Source of the DNA: Armatimonadota bacterium
GTDB lineage: Bacteria; Sysuimicrobiota; Sysuimicrobiia; Sysuimicrobiales; Humicultoraceae
DNA: 64,000 nucleotides
Assembly: GCA_031459855.1 (NCBI GenBank)
Contig: JAVKHP010000001.1
Coordinates: 1,550,429 to 1,614,428, forward strand
Direction: 5' to 3'
The position numbers and the translations under genes are program-made. Under the pieces are notes generated by a model. That model searched no databases. It was not told the DNA's origin and saw nothing but the letters and a program-made list of their open reading frames with translations. Of this stretch, positions 55,850 through 64,000 are shown piece after piece; the first letter of the stretch is position 1, and each line of letters opens with the position of its first letter.

Positions 55850-57385
55850 ATGCAACGCGCGCATCTCGCCACGCCCTCCGTGCTGCTGCTGGCGCGCCTG
55901 GAGGACGCGCTCGCGCGGGCCCGCAGCGCTGCCCGACGCTCCGGCCGACCGGTGCTGGCATGGGCCTCGGCGCCCGCGCCCGCCGCGGACCCGGTGACGC
56001 TCTTCGCGCGCGCCGAGGGCCTGGTGACCACACGGCTGCTGTGGGCGCGTCCGGCAGACGACCTGTCGATCGTTGGGCTGGGCGTCGCCTGGGAGGTCGT
56101 GGCAGGTGGCGACCGACGGTTCGCCACGGCGGGCGAGGCCTGGCGGCGCTGTCTCGCCCAGTCGTGCGGTGCCGGTGACGTGCACGGTCCGGTGGCTCTG
56201 GGTGGATTTGCCTTCGCGCCCCAGGTGGTACAGCAGCCCGCATGGGCGGCGTTCCCACCCGGTCTGCTCGTGGTTCCCGCGCTCACGGTGCGAACGCAGG
56301 GTGCCCATATGGAAGCGATCCTCAGCGTGCTCGTGCCACCGGAGGGGGAAGAGGCGCCGCGACGCGCGGTCGAGCAGCTTGCCGCGCTCCTTGCGCCGGA
56401 CGATCCGACCCAGCCGGTAGCGCCGCCCGGGGCCGGCCCCGGCCGGCGTACTGGCCTCGTGGGATCTCACCACACGGGCGACGCGCCGGCTGCAGGAACG
56501 CCCGGGGACGTGGGCAGCCCGCGCCGGCTGAGGCAGCGGACCGCATCGCTTGCAGAAGAGCACCCGCCTGCTGCGATCTGGAAGGCGCTCGTCGCCGATG
56601 CCGCGGCAGCGGTGCAGCGTGGCGAGCTGCGCAAGGTGGTGCTGGCGCGGGCGGTGACCGTAGACGGCATCGGCGTGGACGCCACCTCGGCCCTGCGCCG
56701 TCTGCAGGTGGGCTATCCGGACTGCACGCTGTTCGCCGTGGCGCGGGGAGACACGTGCTTTCTCGGGGCGACGCCCGAGCGGTTGCTGCGCGTGCGCGAT
56801 GGCATGGTGGCAACGGGCGCGCTGGCCGGATCGGCGCCCCGCGGGACAACGCCCGATGACGACCAGCGCCGTGGCGAGGCGCTGCTGGCCAGCCCGAAGG
56901 ACCGGATCGAGCACGCGGTGGTCGTCGACGCGATCCGCGAGGCGATGGTCGCTGCGTGCGCCGAAGTGGCCGTAGCCGCTGCGCCGCGGCTGTTGCGCGT
57001 CTCGAACGTGCAGCACCTCTACACCCCTGTGCAGGGTCGCCTGCGCGACCGGTACGGGCTACTCGACCTGGCAGGCCGCCTGCACCCCACGCCGGCAGTG
57101 GGCGGGGTCCCACGAGACGCAGCGCTGGCCTGGATCACCGCGCGCGAGGGCTTCGAGCGGGGCTGGTACGCCGGCCCCGTCGGGTGGGTGGACGCTACGG
57201 GCGACGGGGAGCTCGCCGTCGCCATCCGCTCGGCGCTGCTGTGCGGTAGCCGCGCCACCCTGTTCGCCGGCTGCGGGATCGTGGCCGATTCGGACCCCGA
57301 CGCCGAGTACGCCGAGTCGTGCCTGAAGCTGCGGCCGCTGGCCGAGGCGCTGGAGGCGCCTGCGGCGCTGTCGGGCTGTCGATGA
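55850..57385 (+). CDS. menF: Isochorismate synthase
   Basis: This 511-residue chorismate-utilising enzyme converts chorismate to isochorismate, the first step of menaquinone synthesis. The C-terminal catalytic domain shows ELRKVVLARAVTVDG, CFLGATPERLLRVRDG, VATGALAGSAPRG, SPKDRIEHAVVVDAI, LHPTPAVGGVPRDAAL, AREGFERGWYAGPVGWVD and FAGCGIVADSDPDAEYAE. The N-terminal 200 residues are less conserved and Ala-rich. Placement before menD, with an ATGA overlap, supports MenF over salicylate-type EntC. Note the menF gene also encodes a short linker-like PTQPVAPPGAGPGRRTG near residue 190. Confidence 0.93.
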   Translation: MQRAHLATPSVLLLARLEDALARARSAARRSGRPVLAWASAPAPAADPVTLFARAEGLVTTRLLWARPADDLSIVGLGVAWEVVAGGDRRFATAGEAWRRCLAQSCGAGDVHGPVALGGFAFAPQVVQQPAWAAFPPGLLVVPALTVRTQGAHMEAILSVLVPPEGEEAPRRAVEQLAALLAPDDPTQPVAPPGAGPGRRTGLVGSHHTGDAPAAGTPGDVGSPRRLRQRTASLAEEHPPAAIWKALVADAAAAVQRGELRKVVLARAVTVDGIGVDATSALRRLQVGYPDCTLFAVARGDTCFLGATPERLLRVRDGMVATGALAGSAPRGTTPDDDQRRGEALLASPKDRIEHAVVVDAIREAMVAACAEVAVAAAPRLLRVSNVQHLYTPVQGRLRDRYGLLDLAGRLHPTPAVGGVPRDAALAWITAREGFERGWYAGPVGWVDATGDGELAVAIRSALLCGSRATLFAGCGIVADSDPDAEYAESCLKLRPLAEALEAPAALSGCR

Positions 57386-59175
57386 TCCCCGAGAACGCCA
57401 CCTACGCGTTCGTGGGCGCGGTGGTCGACGAGCTCGTGCGGGCCGGGGTGACGCACCTGTGCCTGTGCCCGGGCTCGCGCTCGACGCCGCTGGCCATCGC
57501 GGCCGCGCGGCAGCCGGGGCTGAAGGTCTGGACGCACATCGACGAACGCGCGGCCGCGTTCTTCGCGCTGGGACTGGCCCGGACGGCACGGGCGCCGGTC
57601 GCCGTGGTCTCGACGTCGGGCACCGCCGCGGCCAACTTCTTCCCGGCGGTGGTGGAGGCGCGCTTCGGCCGCGTGCCGCTCGTGGTGCTCACCGCCGACC
57701 GACCGCACGAGCTGCGGGATGCGGGCGCGAACCAGACGATCGACCAGCTGCGGCTGTTCGGCGTGCACGTCAAATGGTTCGCCGAAGTGGCCCCGCCCCT
57801 GGCCACCGCGCCGATGCTGCGCTACGCGCGTCAGCTCGCGGCGCAGGCTGTGGCGGTGGCGCTTGGGGCGCCGGCGGGGCCCGTGCACATGAACTTCCCG
57901 TTCCGGGAACCGCTGGTGCCCCAGCCGGCCCCCCACGAGTTGCCGCCAGACGACGACCGTGCAGGCGTGGCGTGGGTGGGGCGGGAGGGCGGCCGGCCCT
58001 ACACGGCGGTCGTGCGCGGGGTGCACGCCGTCGAGCCCGAGGCCGTACGCGCGCTCGTCGAGGCGCTGGAGGCGGCGCGAAGGGCCCTGATCGTCTGCGG
58101 GCCGCAGGACGACCCGGCCTTCCCGGCCGCGGTGGCCAGGCTGGCAGCGGCTCTGCAGGCGCCGGTGCTGGCCGATCCCCTGTCGCAGGTGCGCTGCGGC
58201 CCCCACGACCGCCGCCTGGTGGTCGACGCCTACGACCTCGTGCTGCGCGCGGAGGCCGCCACGGCGGCGCTCGAGCCCGACGTCGTGGTGCGCTTCGGCG
58301 GGCTGCCGGCGTCGCGGCCATTACAACAGTACCTGCAGCGGCATGCCCGCGCGCGACAGATCGTGGTGGACGACGGCGGCTGGAGCGACCCGCTGCGGGT
58401 TGCTAGCGACCTGGTGACCGCCGACCCGCGCCGGGTGTGCGATGCGCTGGTCGCGGCGCTGGACGGCCGTCGCCCGGTTCCCGCCCGCGATGCGTGGACC
58501 ACGCGGTGGCTCGCGCTCGGCCGCGCGGCGCGCGAGGCGACGGCGCAGCGTCTACGCGAGGTCGCAGAGCCCTTCGACGGCCGGGTCTTCGCCGAGCTGG
58601 CCGACCTGCTGCCCGATGGCGCGCTGCTGGTGGTTGGCAACAGCATGCCGGTGCGCGACGCCGACACGTTCCTCCCGTCGGTGGGCACGCGCCTGCGCGT
58701 GCTGGGCAACCGCGGCGCGAGCGGCATCGACGGGCTGGTCTCGACCGCCCTGGGCGCGGCCGCGGCCGCAGCGGGGCCCGTGGTGGCGGTGCTGGGCGAC
58801 CTGGCGTTCTACCACGACATGAACGGCCTGCTGGCGGCGCGGCTGCACAGGCTCGCGGCCACGATCGTGCTGCTGAACAACGACGGCGGCGGGATCTTCA
58901 ACTTCATGCCGCAGGCGGCGTACCCGGCCTACTTCGAGCCCCTCTTCGGCACGCCCCACGGGCTGGCGTTCCGCCATGCGGCCGCGCTGTACGACGCGGC
59001 GTACGCCGCCTTCGAGAGGTGGGACGCGTTCCGGGCCCAGGTGCGCGCCGGGCTGGCAGGGTCGGGGCTGTGGATCGTCGAGGTGCGCACCGACCGGGCG
59101 CGCAACGTGCGCCTGCACGAGGAGATTTGGGCCGCGGCAGCCGAGGCGCTCGGCGCCGGCCTGTCGACGAGGTGA
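57382..59175 (+). CDS. menD: 2-succinyl-5-enolpyruvyl-6-hydroxy-3-cyclohexene-1-carboxylate synthase
   Basis: This 597-residue thiamine-pyrophosphate enzyme joins isochorismate and 2-oxoglutarate to SEPHCHC. It carries [17 protein letters not shown], the catalytic-Glu region [33 protein letters not shown], the TPP/Mg2+ motif [30 protein letters not shown] and [16 protein letters not shown]. Length is normal. The ATG at 57382 overlaps the menF stop (ATGA). Its cofactor demand may relate to the TPP-controlled permease elsewhere in the window, although that is speculative. Confidence 0.95.
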   Translation: MIPENATYAFVGAVVDELVRAGVTHLCLCPGSRSTPLAIAAARQPGLKVWTHIDERAAAFFALGLARTARAPVAVVSTSGTAAANFFPAVVEARFGRVPLVVLTADRPHELRDAGANQTIDQLRLFGVHVKWFAEVAPPLATAPMLRYARQLAAQAVAVALGAPAGPVHMNFPFREPLVPQPAPHELPPDDDRAGVAWVGREGGRPYTAVVRGVHAVEPEAVRALVEALEAARRALIVCGPQDDPAFPAAVARLAAALQAPVLADPLSQVRCGPHDRRLVVDAYDLVLRAEAATAALEPDVVVRFGGLPASRPLQQYLQRHARARQIVVDDGGWSDPLRVASDLVTADPRRVCDALVAALDGRRPVPARDAWTTRWLALGRAAREATAQRLREVAEPFDGRVFAELADLLPDGALLVVGNSMPVRDADTFLPSVGTRLRVLGNRGASGIDGLVSTALGAAAAAAGPVVAVLGDLAFYHDMNGLLAARLHRLAATIVLLNNDGGGIFNFMPQAAYPAYFEPLFGTPHGLAFRHAAALYDAAYAAFERWDAFRAQVRAGLAGSGLWIVEVRTDRARNVRLHEEIWAAAAEALGAGLSTR

Positions 59176-59182
59176 TGGGAGG

Positions 59183-60001
59183 ATGCCCGTAGCGTGGCAG
59201 AAGGTGCGCGAGTACACCGACATCCTGTACGAGCAGGCCGAAGGGATGGCGAAGATCACCATCAACCGGCCAGAGGTCCGCAACGCCTTCCGCCCCCAGA
59301 CGATCGTGGAGCTCATCGACGCCTTCTCGCGCGCGCGCGAGGACCCCGCGGTGGGCGTGATCCTGTTCACCGGCGCAGGCACCGAGGCGTTCTGCTCGGG
59401 TGGTGACCAGCGGGTGCGCGGCGATGCGGGCTACCTCGACGAACGCGGGATCCCCCGCCTCAACGTGCTCGACCTCCAGCGGCTGATCCGCGTGCTCCCC
59501 AAGCCCGTGATCGCCCTGGTGGCAGGGTACGCCATCGGCGGCGGCAACGTGCTCGCCACGGTCTGCGACCTGACCATCGCCGCCGACAACGCCATCTTCG
59601 GCCAGACCGGACCACGGGTGGGTTCCTTCGACGCCGGGTACGGGTCCACGTACCTGGCCCGCATCGTCGGCCACAAGAAGGCCCGCGAGATCTGGTACCT
59701 GTGCCGGCAGTACACCGCCCAGCAGGCCCTCGAGATGGGCCTGGTGAACGCCGTGGTGCCCCTGGAGCGCCTCGAGGAGGAAGGCATCCAGTGGGCGCGC
59801 GAGATCCTCGAGAAGAGCCCGCTGGCCATCCGCCTCCTCAAGGCGGCGTTCAACGCCGATACCGACGGGCTGGCCGGGATCCAGCAGCTCGGCGGCGACG
59901 CCACGCTCCTCTACTACCTGACGGCCGAGGCGAAGGAGGGTCGCGACGCGTTCCTCCAGAAGCGCCGGCCCGACTTCTCGAAGTTCCCGCGCTACCCGTG
60001 A
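59183..60001 (+). CDS. menB: 1,4-dihydroxy-2-naphthoyl-CoA synthase
   Basis: This 272-residue crotonase-fold enzyme cyclises O-succinylbenzoyl-CoA to DHNA-CoA. MenB-specific motifs are [107 protein letters not shown] and a C-terminal [21 protein letters not shown]. The G-Q-T-G-P bicarbonate-binding glycine loop (type I MenB) is present. GGGAGG lies just upstream of the ATG. Its stop overlaps the menA start by one base. Confidence 0.95.
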   Translation: MPVAWQKVREYTDILYEQAEGMAKITINRPEVRNAFRPQTIVELIDAFSRAREDPAVGVILFTGAGTEAFCSGGDQRVRGDAGYLDERGIPRLNVLDLQRLIRVLPKPVIALVAGYAIGGGNVLATVCDLTIAADNAIFGQTGPRVGSFDAGYGSTYLARIVGHKKAREIWYLCRQYTAQQALEMGLVNAVVPLERLEEEGIQWAREILEKSPLAIRLLKAAFNADTDGLAGIQQLGGDATLLYYLTAEAKEGRDAFLQKRRPDFSKFPRYP

Positions 60002-60876
60002 TGCCTCGCTGGCGGGCCTGGGTGGTGGCGGCCCGCATCCCCACCCTGTCGGCGGCCGTGGCACCGGTGCTGGTGGGTAGCGGTGCGGCCGCGGCCGAGG
60101 GCGGGTTTGCGCCCCTGGCGGCGCTTGGCGCGCTGATCGTGGCGCTCGCGATCCAGATCGGCACGAACCTCCACAACGACGCCGCCGACTTCCTGCGGGG
60201 CGCCGATACCGCCACGCGCCAGGGACCCCCTCGCGTCACCCAGGCTGGCTGGCTGCCGGTGCGCGCCGTGCTCACCGGCGCCTATGCATGCTTTGGCGTG
60301 GCCGGGGCCGTCGGGCTGGTCTTCGTGTGGCAGTGGGGCTGGCCGGTGTTCGTGGCCGGGGCGCTGTCGATCCTCGCGGGGATGGCGTACACGGCCGGGC
60401 CCTGGCCGCTTGGCTACCACGGCCTGGGCGAGGTGTTCGTCTTCGTGTTCTTCGGGATCGTGGCCGTGACCGGCACGGCCTTCGTGCAGCTGGGGCGCCT
60501 CAGCGGGGTGGCGCTGGCCGCCTCGGTGCCCGTGGGCCTGCTGTGCGCGGCGATCCTCGTGGCCAACAACCTGCGCGACCTCGCCACCGATGCGGCGGCC
60601 GGCAAGCGCACGCTGGCCGTGCGCCTGGGCCCGGTGCGCACGCGCCTGCTCTACCAGGCGCTGTTGCTCGCGGCGGTCGTCGCGCCCCTGGCGCTGTGGC
60701 AGGCCGGCTGGGCCAGCCGGCGGTTCTGGCTGCCGTGGCTCGCGCTGCCCGAGTTCCTGGCCCTCGGACATGCGGCGTGGTGGCACCGCGACCCGCCGGC
60801 ACTCGTGGCGGTGCTGAAGCGCACCGCCCGGCTCCACCTCGTCTACGGCGCGTTGCTCGGCGCCAGCCTGGTGTGA
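60001..60876 (+). CDS. menA: 1,4-dihydroxy-2-naphthoate polyprenyltransferase
   Basis: This 291-residue membrane protein has about eight helices and attaches the polyprenyl tail to DHNA. The first aspartate-rich motif reads [19 protein letters not shown] (NxxxD...D), and the second [22 protein letters not shown] (DxxxD). [25 protein letters not shown] and [35 protein letters not shown] are MenA-typical. It is coupled to menB by a TGATG overlap. About 90 bp separate it from the menE-menG fusion. Confidence 0.94.
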   Translation: MPRWRAWVVAARIPTLSAAVAPVLVGSGAAAAEGGFAPLAALGALIVALAIQIGTNLHNDAADFLRGADTATRQGPPRVTQAGWLPVRAVLTGAYACFGVAGAVGLVFVWQWGWPVFVAGALSILAGMAYTAGPWPLGYHGLGEVFVFVFFGIVAVTGTAFVQLGRLSGVALAASVPVGLLCAAILVANNLRDLATDAAAGKRTLAVRLGPVRTRLLYQALLLAAVVAPLALWQAGWASRRFWLPWLALPEFLALGHAAWWHRDPPALVAVLKRTARLHLVYGALLGASLV

Positions 60877-60966
60877 GGAGGACTTTGTCGTCGCGCAAGC
60901 CGGAGCCGGCACGAGCGCGCCGGGCGGTGCGTACCGGCCGGGTATGAGAGGAGCCAGGGACGCGGC

Positions 60967-63303
60967 ATGCTGACGCCCGACTGGCTGGCCTACCGCGCGC
61001 GCGTCGCAGGCGGGCGGCTGGCCCTGGTGGCCGGCGACGAGCACCTCACGTTCGCCGACCTCGATCGGCGCGCCGCTGGCCTTGCCCGGCGGCTGGCTGG
61101 CCTGGGAGTCGCGGCGGGGGACCACGTCGCGGTGTTGCTCCGCAACGGCCCGGCCTACGCCGAGACCGCCTTTGCGCTCGCACGCCTGGGCGCGGTGATG
61201 GTGCCCCTCAACACGCGCCTCGCCACGCCCGAACTCGCCTGGCAACTGGCGGACAGCGGCGCACGGTGGCTGCTCAGCGAAGAGCGCCTGGCCGCCCAGG
61301 CCCGGCAGGCGGTTGGTGACGGCACGGTCACGCCTGGGGCTTCGCGCCTGCTGCTGGTCGAAGCCGTGGCACGGGAGCCAGAGGCCGATGCCCGGCTGCA
61401 AGAGCGCATCGACCTGTCGCAGGTGCAGGGGATCGTCTACACCTCGGCCACGACCAGTCGCCCCAAGGGCGCGCAACTCACGTTCGGCAACCACTGGTGG
61501 AACGCGGCGGGATCGGCGCTGCACCTGGGCGTGCGGCGCGACGACGCCTGGCTGGCGGTCCTGCCCTTCTACCACGTGGGCGGCCTGGCGCTGCTGTGGC
61601 GGTGCGTGCTGTACGGCATTCCGCTGGTCGTGCACGAGGGGTTCGACGCCGACGCTGCGAACCGGGCCATCGACGCCGGGGGGGTCACGATGGTCTCCGT
61701 GGTGGCCACCATGTTGCAGCGGATGCTCGACGCCCGGGCCCACCGGCCGTTTCCGCCCTCGCTGCGGTGCGTGCTGCTCGGCGGCGGCCCGGCCGCAGAT
61801 GCCCTGCTCGAGCGCTGTGCGGCGCTGGGCGTGCCGGTGGCGCCCACCTACGGGCTCACCGAAGCCGCCTCGCAGGTGGCCACCCTGCCGCCCGACGAGT
61901 TCGCGCGCAAGCGCCGGGCCGCCGGCCGGCCGCTCTTCCCGGTGGAGGTGCGCATCGACGCGCCACCGGGCGCAGTCGGCGAGATCCTCGTGCGCGGTCC
62001 GACCGTCATGGTGGGGTACTGGAACCGGCCCGAGGAGACCGCGCACGCCCTGCGCGACGGCTGGCTCCACACCGGCGACCTCGGCTACCTCGACGCGGAC
62101 GGCGACCTGGTCGTGGTGGACCGCCGTGACGACCTGATCGTCACCGGCGGCGAGAACGTCTATCCGTCGGAGGTGGAGGCGGTGCTGCGGGCCCATCCGG
62201 CCGTGGCCGATGCGGGCGTGTTCGGGGTGCCCGACCCCGAATGGGGCCAGGTCGTGGCGGCGGCAGTGGTCGCGCGCCCCGGCGCGCAGGTGGACGTGGC
62301 GGCGTTGCAGGCGTTCTGTGCCGCGCGGCTCGCCCGCTTCAAGGTGCCCCGTCGCATCTGGGTGGTGGACGATCTGCCGCGCTCGACCGGAGGGAAGCTG
62401 GTGCGGCGCGCGCTGCCAGCGCAGGTACTCGCGACCTCTGTGCCTGCGGTTGGGGCAGGCGTTGCAAGCAGCGTAGGCGGCCGTGGCCTCCGCGCGGGGC
62501 GCGCAGACACCGACGTTTGTCGGGCACAGGAGGTGGCAAGCGGCCGCGCCCACGGTGTGGCGTCGTCCGGGCGGACCGGTGCGCCCGATCTGGCGGCACC
62601 GCCTGCGACCCGCCGCGCCTGGGTGCGGGACGCCTTCCACGCGATCGCGGGCCGCTACGACCTCCTCAACCACCTGCTGAGCGGTGGGGCGCACCTGCTG
62701 TGGAAGCGCGCGGCGGTGCGGGCCGCAGGTCTGCAGCGGGGTGGCCGCGCGGTCGACGTGTGCTGCGGGACCGGAGATCTGCTGGTCGGGCTCGCCAGGG
62801 TCAGCGGCCCCGGCGGCCGGGTCGTGGGCGTGGACTTCGCGCCCGCAATGGTGGCCGCGGCCCGCGCGCGCCTGACGCGCCGGCGGGCCACGGGCGCGGC
62901 GGTCGTGCTGGCCGACGCCGAGGCCCTGCCGCTGCGCGACGGGGTGGTCGATGCCGCCACCATCGCCTTCGGCCTGCGCAACGTGGCCCGCCCCGCGCAG
63001 GCCCTGCGCGAGATGCACCGGGTGCTGCGCCCGGGCGGCCGGGTGGTGGTCCTGGAGTTCGGACAGCCCCAACCGGCCTGGTTTCGCGCGCTCTACGACC
63101 TCTTCTCCAGAACGGTCATCCCGCGGCTTGGCGGCTGGCTCTCGGGGCGGCCCGACGCCTACCGGTACCTCCACGACTCCATCCGGCAGTGGCCCGATCC
63201 GGAGCGGTTGAGCGACCTGCTCCGCGAGGCGGGGTTTGCCGACGTGCGCTTCCGACGACTGACCCGGGGGATCGCCGTCCTCCACGTTGCGACCAAGGCC
63301 TGA
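60967..63303 (+). CDS. menE: Fused O-succinylbenzoate-CoA ligase and demethylmenaquinone methyltransferase (MenE-MenG)
   Basis: This 778-residue single frame holds two menaquinone enzymes. Residues 1-486 are an AMP-forming acyl-CoA ligase of MenE type: TYGLTEAASQVATLP, GWLHTGDLGYLDADGDLVVVDRRDDLIVTGGENVYPSEVEAVL and the catalytic Lys in TGGKLVRRAL. Its P-loop reads TSATTSRPKGA instead of TSGTTGxPKG. A linker of about 65 residues rich in Gly, Ala and Arg follows. Residues 551-778 are a UbiE/MenG methyltransferase: DAFHAIAGRYDLLNHLLSGG, the SAM loop DVCCGTGDLLVGLA, IAFGLRNVARPAQALREMHRVLRPGG and RYLHDSIRQWP. It activates OSB and, at the pathway's end, methylates demethylmenaquinone. MenC, MenH and the DHNA-CoA thioesterase are not in the window. 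Confidence 0.9.
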   Translation: MLTPDWLAYRARVAGGRLALVAGDEHLTFADLDRRAAGLARRLAGLGVAAGDHVAVLLRNGPAYAETAFALARLGAVMVPLNTRLATPELAWQLADSGARWLLSEERLAAQARQAVGDGTVTPGASRLLLVEAVAREPEADARLQERIDLSQVQGIVYTSATTSRPKGAQLTFGNHWWNAAGSALHLGVRRDDAWLAVLPFYHVGGLALLWRCVLYGIPLVVHEGFDADAANRAIDAGGVTMVSVVATMLQRMLDARAHRPFPPSLRCVLLGGGPAADALLERCAALGVPVAPTYGLTEAASQVATLPPDEFARKRRAAGRPLFPVEVRIDAPPGAVGEILVRGPTVMVGYWNRPEETAHALRDGWLHTGDLGYLDADGDLVVVDRRDDLIVTGGENVYPSEVEAVLRAHPAVADAGVFGVPDPEWGQVVAAAVVARPGAQVDVAALQAFCAARLARFKVPRRIWVVDDLPRSTGGKLVRRALPAQVLATSVPAVGAGVASSVGGRGLRAGRADTDVCRAQEVASGRAHGVASSGRTGAPDLAAPPATRRAWVRDAFHAIAGRYDLLNHLLSGGAHLLWKRAAVRAAGLQRGGRAVDVCCGTGDLLVGLARVSGPGGRVVGVDFAPAMVAAARARLTRRRATGAAVVLADAEALPLRDGVVDAATIAFGLRNVARPAQALREMHRVLRPGGRVVVLEFGQPQPAWFRALYDLFSRTVIPRLGGWLSGRPDAYRYLHDSIRQWPDPERLSDLLREAGFADVRFRRLTRGIAVLHVATKA

Positions 63304-63458
63304 CGCGCCCGGGTACGTGGTCTGCCAGGCGGCACGCGGCCACACGTCGTTCGGCCGGCGGGGCCCACTGCAGGCGGGGAGAGGGTTCGTGTCACCAGGC
63401 GCCGGGGCCGGCCGATGTGGAGCTGCGGAGCTTCGGTGGCCTTGCGACCGTCTGGCGC
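63304..63458. other. Convergent gap after the men operon
   Basis: A 155-bp gap with no gene. No convincing intrinsic terminator was found for the men operon. Confidence 0.4.
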
Positions 63459-63914
63459 TCAGTGTCCCATCACCGCGGCCACCTTCAGCCGTCCGTGCTC
63501 GCGTGCCAGGCGCAGCGTGACGCGTCGCGGCACGATGAGCGTCGGTTTGTACCCCGTCCAGACGGTCATTTCGACCGATGCGCCGCGGCAGTAGGACGCG
63601 ACGCGTTCGAACCGCGCCTGCTGGAGGTAGGGCGAGAAGATGGCGCGCGCCGGCTCCGCGGGATGCTCCAGCGTCCGGGCATGGGCCGAGGTGGCGACGT
63701 GCGCGAACTCCTGCCAGGGTTGTCGGGCCCAGCTGCGGGTCAGCTGCGCCACGTAGCCCATCACCGCGCGCTCGGCCTCGTACGACGAGGGGCGCGCGCA
63801 GACGAGACCGGGCACGACGTCCGTTCGAAAGCCTAGCACCACCAGGGCAACGCACGCGCTCAGCCCCGCAGGTACCAGCGCATGCCGCCAGGTGGTCCGG
63901 TCCGTGCGCATCAT
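63459..63914 (-). CDS. Small exported or anchored protein of unknown function
   Basis: This protein of about 151 residues has one N-terminal hydrophobic segment (LVPAGLSACVALVVLGF), so it is anchored or secreted. The remainder (PSSYEAERAVMGYVAQLTRSWARQPWQEFAHVATSAHARTLEHP, then VEMTVWTGYKPTLIVPRRVTLRLAREHGRLKVAAVMG) looks like a small alpha-plus-beta domain, reminiscent of NTF2-like or lumazine-binding-like helper domains, but I cannot assign a family. It is convergent with the men operon. Start 63914 or the adjacent ATG at 63911. Confidence 0.6.
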   Translation of the reverse strand: MMRTDRTTWRHALVPAGLSACVALVVLGFRTDVVPGLVCARPSSYEAERAVMGYVAQLTRSWARQPWQEFAHVATSAHARTLEHPAEPARAIFSPYLQQARFERVASYCRGASVEMTVWTGYKPTLIVPRRVTLRLAREHGRLKVAAVMGH

Positions 63915-64000
63915 GTGTCCCGCCGCCTCTGTGCCCGCGTGCCCGTGGGGGCTCGACGTGCAGCGAGTGGTCGGACGGCAGGCATACCCGCCTCCGTCGC

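Overview
The window is about 70% G+C bacterial chromosome. It suggests a deep-branching, probably uncultivated and possibly thermophilic lineage of the Terrabacteria side (Armatimonadota / CSP1-3-like). This is inferred from base composition, the classical menaquinone pathway, abundant TRAP-TAXI and peptide ABC importers, many PIN-domain toxin modules and frequent GTG/TTG starts. No rRNA or ribosomal protein is present, so taxonomy is not provable here. I see no rRNA, CRISPR array, IS element, integrase or prophage.

Region 1 (1-9000) is the worn edge of a surface-polysaccharide locus. It holds a truncated CapD-like protein, a scrap of NodU-type carbamoyltransferase, a UDP-glucuronate decarboxylase and a UDP-sugar dehydrogenase. 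Six antitoxin-VapC modules are inserted between them. Three are intact and three have broken toxins (frameshift and stop, internal deletion, amber codon). A Uma2 nuclease-fold gene and tRNA-Arg(CCT) also lie here. Two Phd antitoxins share a TGACCATG-N5-TGACCATG operator, and one toxin start is preceded by a seven-fold 21-bp coding repeat.

Region 2 (9100-15900) carries a LOG-family hydrolase, a beta-hydroxyacid dehydrogenase, a signalling cluster (CBS-GGDEF protein, receiver-GGDEF protein, stand-alone histidine kinase), a creatininase-family hydrolase with a clear intrinsic terminator, and a membrane protein.

Region 3 (16000-35500) is transport. One TRAP permease-TAXI-DUF1850 cassette is on the plus strand and a second, with DUF1844 and DUF309 genes, is on the minus strand. 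Between them are a polyamine/iron-type ABC importer beside a scrambled GntR gene, a secreted nuclease, small membrane and hypothetical proteins, tRNA-Arg(GCG) and tRNA-Ser(GCT), and a malate/lactate dehydrogenase. A fused MntA-HepT type toxin-antitoxin gene follows the second cassette.

Region 4 (35600-50700) holds a TPP riboswitch driving a CytX-type permease, two oligopeptide ABC transporters, two cupredoxin genes, a URO-D-family protein, a threonine-dehydratase-like enzyme, a histidine-phosphatase-fold protein without its catalytic histidine, and a GNAT acetyltransferase.

Region 5 (51000-64000) has an inositol monophosphatase, a DapA-family aldolase, a coiled-coil membrane protein, and a compact operon tetR-menF-menD-menB-menA-menEG for menaquinone synthesis. 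Its last gene fuses the OSB-CoA ligase (MenE) to the terminal methyltransferase (MenG). A perfect palindrome abutting the promoter suggests TetR control of respiratory quinone supply.

The most unusual genome-scale signal is that many intergenic gaps contain a pair of 19-38 bp imperfect direct repeats spaced about 60-80 bp apart. Each pair has its own sequence, and several duplicate the 3' end (once the 5' end) of the adjoining gene.
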